Shown: positions 24,240 through 27,407 of the stretch, piece by piece
Layout: the number at the start of each line of letters is the position of its first letter
Numbering within the stretch: position 1 is the stretch's first letter
NCBI GenBank assembly: GCA_020345785.1
Contig: CP070771.1
Span: 4,350,332-4,377,738, forward strand
Length of the DNA stretch: 27,407 nt
Source of the DNA: Desulfobacterales bacterium
GTDB taxonomy: Bacteria > Desulfobacterota > Desulfobacteria > Desulfobacterales > JAFDCJ01
Direction of reading: 5' to 3'
Made by a program: the position numbers and the translations under genes
Notes under the pieces: generated by a model
Seen by the model: the letters and a program-made list of their open reading frames with translations, nothing else
Database searches by the model: none
Told to the model about the DNA's origin: nothing

Positions 24240-24892
24240 AACCGACTTTTGCAAAAGATAATAAAATCCTGTTTTGGTTTGTATTAAGCTCGCTCCTGCT
24301 GACCCACAGTGCATTTGCCCATCGGGTTAACGTATTTGCCTGGGTCGAAGGCGACACGGTTTTTGTAGAGAGCAAATTCGCGGCGGGCCGAAAAGTAAGC
24401 GGCGGCAAAATCATCGTCACCGATTCCAAGGGGGTCGAACTGCTCAGAGGAGAAACCAACGATCAGGGGGAGTTCTCGTTTAAAATACCGCAGAAAACAG
24501 ACCTGAAAATCATACTGGAAGCTGGTACAGGACATCGGGCCGAGTGGACGGTTTCGGTGAGTGAAATGGCTTCCGTTTCACTACCAGGGGATATGCTGCC
24601 CGCCAAAACCTCACCCGATAAGGAGTCCGCAACTCCCGCAGACAAGCGGTCGGATGACCAGTCGGCCGCAAATGCACCCGTTCAGCCAACCGGGCCGAGT
24701 TTGGCAGAGATCGAAGCTGCGGTCGGAAAAGCTCTGGACCAAAAATTAAAGCCGCTGTTTAAAATGATGGCCGAATCTACTCAAAAGGGACCGACCATCA
24801 GAGATATATTCGGCGGAATCGGTTATATCATCGGGTTGGTGGGGCTTGCCGCTTATTTACGCTACCGCAAGAACAATCCCGGTGATCAGTAG
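24236..24892 (+). CDS. NikL/CbiL-like accessory subunit of the Ni/Co ECF transporter
   Basis: A 218-residue protein. A hydrophobic leader (ILFWFVLSSLLLTHSAFA) would be cut so that the mature chain begins with His (HRVNVFAWVEGDTVFVESKF). A beta-sandwich (carboxypeptidase-regulatory-like) follows to about residue 110, then a Pro/Ser-rich linker, a short helix (LAEIEAAVGKALDQKLKPLF) and a C-terminal membrane helix (FGGIGYIIGLVGLAAYLRYR). This order matches the NikL-type extra components found in nickel ECF systems instead of CbiN/NikN. It probably presents metal to CbiM from the periplasm. The ATG at 24236 overlaps the cbiM stop and is preferred over 24194. Name of the family is less sure than the context. 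Confidence 0.75.
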   Translation: MKPTFAKDNKILFWFVLSSLLLTHSAFAHRVNVFAWVEGDTVFVESKFAAGRKVSGGKIIVTDSKGVELLRGETNDQGEFSFKIPQKTDLKIILEAGTGHRAEWTVSVSEMASVSLPGDMLPAKTSPDKESATPADKRSDDQSAANAPVQPTGPSLAEIEAAVGKALDQKLKPLFKMMAESTQKGPTIRDIFGGIGYIIGLVGLAAYLRYRKNNPGDQ

Positions 24893-24916
24893 CCCGTCGT
24901 CCGTACTTTTTCTATA

Positions 24917-24951
24917 CCACGGACCACGGACGATCGACGGCTGACAGAGAT
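24917..24951. repeat. 7-bp array (CCACGGA), about 4 units
   Basis: CCACGGA, CCACGGA, CGATCGA, CGGCTGA, CAGAGAT. Just to the left, 24895-24905 (CCGTCGTCCGT) is an inverted counterpart, so the gap between the NikL-like gene and cbiQ carries an opposed pair. Confidence 0.7.
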
Positions 24952-25022
24952 GAATTTACCAACGCAACAAATTCAAATGCAAACACTCCAGAAACTCTAA
25001 TCGCGGTTTAAAAAATATCGCT

Positions 25023-25784
25023 ATGATCTCAGAAGCTTTTGCCGCCGGTGACTCAATCATTCACAACCTCGATCCAAGGACGAGGATTATCTTTGCAACG
25101 GTTTACTGTTTTGTGGTGGCAACTTCCGGCCATTTTCCGGTTCTGCTGACCGCCCTGGCGGTCTCCATGACGCTGGTCCTCATAACCGGCATACGTTTGA
25201 AAGAAATCGGCAGACGTATGGTGATGGTTAACGGACTTATCTTGCTGCTGTGGGCGGTGGTACCCTTAACCTATGGCGGAGAAGCGCTTTTTGAAATTGG
25301 CTGGCTTGATGTGTCCCGTCAGGGCGTGAGCCTGTCCGCCCGTATCACCTTAAAATCCAATGCCATTTTACTTGCTTTCATCAGCCTGATCGCAACCATG
25401 ACATTTGCTACCCTTGGCTATGCTCTAAAAGAGCTGATGGTTCCCCCAAAAATAATACAACTGCTCTTAATGAATTACCGCTATATATTTGTCATCGAGC
25501 AGGAATATCAACGGCTCATCAGGGCGGCGAAAATCCGCGGCTTTCAGCCCAAAACCAGTCTGCATACTTACCGTACCTACGCCTACGTCATCGGCATGCT
25601 CCTGGTGCGGACGGCAACCAGAGCCGAGCGGGTGCACCAGGCCATGCTCTGCCGAGGATTCAAAGGAATTTTCTACAGTCTCCAGGAATTTAAATGGGAC
25701 CGCAAGGCATGGATCTTTTCGATGTTGATGACGATCATCATTATTGGGCTCATTCTCATGGAATGGACAAGGGTGGGGTGGTGA
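25023..25784 (+). CDS. cbiQ: CbiQ/NikQ transmembrane T component
   Basis: A 253-residue protein with about five membrane helices. The family start DSIIHNLDPRTRIIFATVYC is clear. The cytoplasmic coupling helices carry the two EcfT signatures, AAKIRGF and AMLCRGF, which bind the grooves of the ATPases; only the end of each matches the strict ARG form. It couples the CbiM core to CbiO. 130 bases after the NikL-like gene, with no good ribosome site before the ATG at 25023; the start is set by homology. Confidence 0.93.
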   Translation: MISEAFAAGDSIIHNLDPRTRIIFATVYCFVVATSGHFPVLLTALAVSMTLVLITGIRLKEIGRRMVMVNGLILLLWAVVPLTYGGEALFEIGWLDVSRQGVSLSARITLKSNAILLAFISLIATMTFATLGYALKELMVPPKIIQLLLMNYRYIFVIEQEYQRLIRAAKIRGFQPKTSLHTYRTYAYVIGMLLVRTATRAERVHQAMLCRGFKGIFYSLQEFKWDRKAWIFSMLMTIIIIGLILMEWTRVGW

Positions 25785-25845
25785 AGAATACCCTAAGCTT
25801 GGGTTGTGGTTGGATTAGGTTTCAGGTGTCAGCGGCGCAGCTGGC

Positions 25846-25987
25846 CGGAGACGGCCGTTCTGATCGAAGACGAAACTTTTTTTTGGCACCTGAACACAGT
25901 TTAAAGATGTTGTGGGAGCGGTTTGCAACCGCGATGAACTCGGTCGGGACGCCATCTAAAATCGTGGTTGAAAACCACTCCCACTCG
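25846..25987. repeat. Extended REP family 2 element, copy 2
   Basis: It shares the left part (GGCC, GATCGAA, AACTTTTT, AGTTTAAA) with 13830-13980. Forward arm GTGGGAGCGGTTTGCAACCG (25912-25934), inner TCGGTCGGGAC, and inverted arm at 25962-25985 (CGTGGTTGAAAACCACTCCC). Confidence 0.75.
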
Positions 25988-26067
25988 GCATTAACTTCAA
26001 CCTAAAAATAATCATAGATCAGATGAAGTTCCGTAAGAGGTGTCAGCCTAGCCGCCGGTCAAAATGA

Positions 26068-26102
26068 AATCACAAATTCCAAATCACAAATCACAAACAA
26101 AT
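26068..26102. repeat. 7-bp tandem array (AATCACA), 5 units
   Basis: AATCACA, AATTCCA, AATCACA, AATCACA, AACAAAT. It directly precedes the MTKIQN start of the four-helix-bundle footprint, the same arrangement as at 16261-16302. Confidence 0.82.
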
Positions 26103-26228
26103 TAAAATGACCAAAATTCAAAATTCCAGTATTCCATTATTCCCCGACATCGGTCTATGGCACAGCCAACCATCTCTGACCTGGCGTAAAAAAACAATTT
26201 TTCTAAGTTCGAACTTATAGGAGCCGCT

Positions 26229-26960
26229 ATGAACCCGGACACCCCTCTTATAAATCTTTCGGGTATTACCTTCAGTTATCCGGGAGCCGAACAACCCGTG
26301 CTCAATAATCTGGACCTGAAATTTTATCGCGGAGAAAGGATGGGACTGGTAGCTCCCAACGGCAGCGGCAAGACCACCCTTTTGCATATCATGATGGGGT
26401 TGTTGAAACCAAATTCCGGCCGCATGGAAATTTTCGACAAACTTATCTCGGAAGAAAATGATTTTTTGGAAGTTCGTCGGCGAATCGGACTGCTGTTTCA
26501 AGACTCGGATGATCAGCTTTTTTCCCCGACGGTTTTGGAGGACGTCGCCTTCGGTCCGCTTAATTTGGGCAAATCCAAAGCAGAGGCCATTGATATCGCC
26601 CGCAGAACCCTGGCAAATTTGGGATTGGCCGGCTTTGAGACCCGGATAACTTTTAAGCTTTCCGGCGGCGAAAAGAGGCTGGTGGCCCTGGCCACCGTGT
26701 TGGCCATGGAACCGGAAATTCTGCTGCTTGATGAACCGATAAATGGCCTGGATGCGGAAACTCAAAAAAAAATCGGGCACATTCTTGCCGAGCTTGATCT
26801 TTCATATATCATCATCTCACATGATCTCGAGTTTCTGGCAGCTACAACCAGTTCAATTCATACAATGCAGGCAGGCAAGATCTTTTTAGACGATAAAGTA
26901 CACGTCCACGAGCATATCCATGCTCATCCCCATGGAACGTATCCCCATAAACATGAGTAA
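26229..26960 (+). CDS. cbiO: CbiO/NikO ATPase with histidine-rich tail
   Basis: A 243-residue ABC ATPase that powers the Ni/Co ECF transporter. Motifs: Walker A APNGSGKTT (42-50), Q-loop LLFQDSDDQLF (Q91), signature LSGGEKRL (144-151), Walker B ILLLDEP (D168, E169) and H-loop IISHD (H198). The first Walker A position, normally Gly, is Ala (A42). The last 19 residues hold eight histidines (HVHEHIHAHPHGTYPHKHE), a likely metal-binding or sensing tail. AGGAG lies 5 bases before the ATG. It is separated from cbiQ by a 444-base repeat region, although such genes normally touch. Confidence 0.94.
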   Translation: MNPDTPLINLSGITFSYPGAEQPVLNNLDLKFYRGERMGLVAPNGSGKTTLLHIMMGLLKPNSGRMEIFDKLISEENDFLEVRRRIGLLFQDSDDQLFSPTVLEDVAFGPLNLGKSKAEAIDIARRTLANLGLAGFETRITFKLSGGEKRLVALATVLAMEPEILLLDEPINGLDAETQKKIGHILAELDLSYIIISHDLEFLAATTSSIHTMQAGKIFLDDKVHVHEHIHAHPHGTYPHKHE

Positions 26961-27030
26961 AGGCTCCTGGCCCAGCTTCCGGCCCGCAGGGCTTACAGCT
27001 CGGACGTAAGCCTCGCCGACGGCCGGATTT

Positions 27031-27075
27031 GACCTCACCCCAGAGAGGTGGGTTTGGTCGTCAGATGACCCATGG
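27031..27075. repeat. 45-bp dispersed repeat, copy 2
   Basis: GACCTCACCCCAGAGAGG to GTCAGATGACCCATGG, partner of 1884-1928, same strand and same length. Confidence 0.7.
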
Positions 27076-27216
27076 CATGATGGAAAATTGGCATTCTGTA
27101 ATTATGGATGTAAACGGATCAGCGTCTTATCTCCAAATATTGATAAAAACGGGCTTCTGAGAGCCTTAATTGTAATTTCTTTGCATTTTATGATCCGAGG
27201 CGAAGGCGGATTTCAT

Positions 27217-27329
27217 CACGAAAACACGAAATTTAGAAGGCACGAAATTCATTTTGTACCCTTTTCGTGTTTTCGCCTGCCCTGTTAAACCTTTTTTATG
27301 TTTAACCGGGGTCCTTTCGTGCTTTCGTG
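27217..27329. repeat. 8-bp-unit arrays in inverted arrangement (CACGAAAA / TTTTCGTG)
   Basis: CACGAAAA, CACGAAAT, TTAGAAGG, CACGAAAT (27217-27248) are followed by the inverse TTTTCGTG, TTTTCGCC (27262-27277) and CTTTCGTG twice (27314-27329). The arms could fold back on each other. The style matches the pair at 2975-3047. Confidence 0.75.
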
Positions 27330-27407
27330 ATTAGTTTGTCCTATCGGTTCCCCGACAAATCTGGATTTCCGCTTCACTCCAACCGGCTGGTCCGGGCTAA
27401 GGTGCTG

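Larger units (their letters stand above)
25785..26228. other. Repeat-filled gap between cbiQ and cbiO
   Basis: This 444-bp gap contains a full extended REP family 2 element (25846-25987), a 7-bp array (26068-26102) and the start of a four-helix-bundle gene: the ATG at 26107 begins MTKIQN, as the remnant at 16260 begins MTEIQN, and then runs into unrelated repeat DNA and stops at 26220. AGGAG for cbiO lies at the right end. No terminator is seen, so cbiO may still be on the same transcript. Confidence 0.65.
26961..27407. other. Intergenic right end with repeats
   Basis: Contains the second copy of the 45-bp repeat (27031-27075) and an 8-bp-unit region (27217-27329). No gene is supported up to the window edge; a 66-codon plus frame at 27088-27288 is made of repeat DNA. 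Confidence 0.55.

Noticed and set aside
26118..26780. Minus-strand reading frame of 220 codons opposite cbiO
   Set aside because: It is antisense to a clear ABC ATPase with all motifs, shows no family features, and its C-terminus is built from dispersed repeat DNA.
27088..27288. 66-codon plus frame near the right end
   Set aside because: It runs through the CACGAAAA arrays and has no ribosome site or recognisable motif.

Overview
The window reads as a chromosomal segment of a Gram-negative, probably anaerobic bacterium of the Desulfobacterota (former Deltaproteobacteria). This is inferred from the gene families (GatCAB amidotransferase, endonuclease-type MutL, an outer-membrane porin, a nickel/cobalt ECF transporter with a NikL-like subunit, several small toxin-antitoxin pairs) and from long, repeat-rich intergenic spaces. 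I see no rRNA, tRNA, CRISPR array or phage genes.

Layout: 1-1572 (minus) is the 5' part of a membrane glycosyltransferase with C-terminal TPRs, cut by the window edge. 2140-2771 (minus) is a Phd/YefM-VapC pair. 3103-4530 (plus) is gatB. 4531-5267 is a repeat nest holding a truncated REP-associated tyrosine transposase. 5268-6971 (plus) encodes an exported TolB/CsgG-like plus FG-GAP protein. 7062-7626 (minus) is a BrnT/BrnA-like pair. 7764-8879 (minus) is a porin with a structured 5' leader. 9330-10006 (minus) is an AbrB-type VapB-VapC pair. 10195-12015 (minus) is mutL. 12503-13708 (minus) is a GT87-like mannosyltransferase. 14169-14357 (minus) is a small conserved protein. gatA (14539-15999) and gatC (16309-16596) lie on the minus strand, separated by a broken four-helix-bundle gene. 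16857-17609 (minus) is a SPOR-domain protein. 17817-23406 (plus) is a tight cluster: DUF2304-GT2, sulfotransferase, AglD/LPG-synthase-like membrane protein and TMTC-like TPR glycosyltransferase. 23646-26960 (plus) is a CbiM, NikL-like, CbiQ, CbiO transporter with a possible attenuator upstream.

How the genes work together: GatA, GatB and GatC all lie in the window and should form the amidotransferase that completes Gln-tRNA(Gln) and/or Asn-tRNA(Asn), although gatB is on the other strand 10 kb away. The 17.8-23.4 kb cluster has the parts for a polyprenyl-phosphate-sugar pathway: a DPM1-like donor synthase, an integral membrane protein, a GT-C transferase with TPRs and a sulfotransferase. A GT87 enzyme and a second TMTC-like gene nearby suggest a glycan-modification neighbourhood. 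CbiM, the NikL-like protein, CbiQ and CbiO make one Ni/Co uptake system.

The most unusual signal is in the repeats. At least a dozen short tandem arrays have a 7-bp period although their unit sequences differ. Two of them lie inside the mutL reading frame. Others flank the two mobile-gene remnants in inverted orientation. A second class has an 8-bp period.
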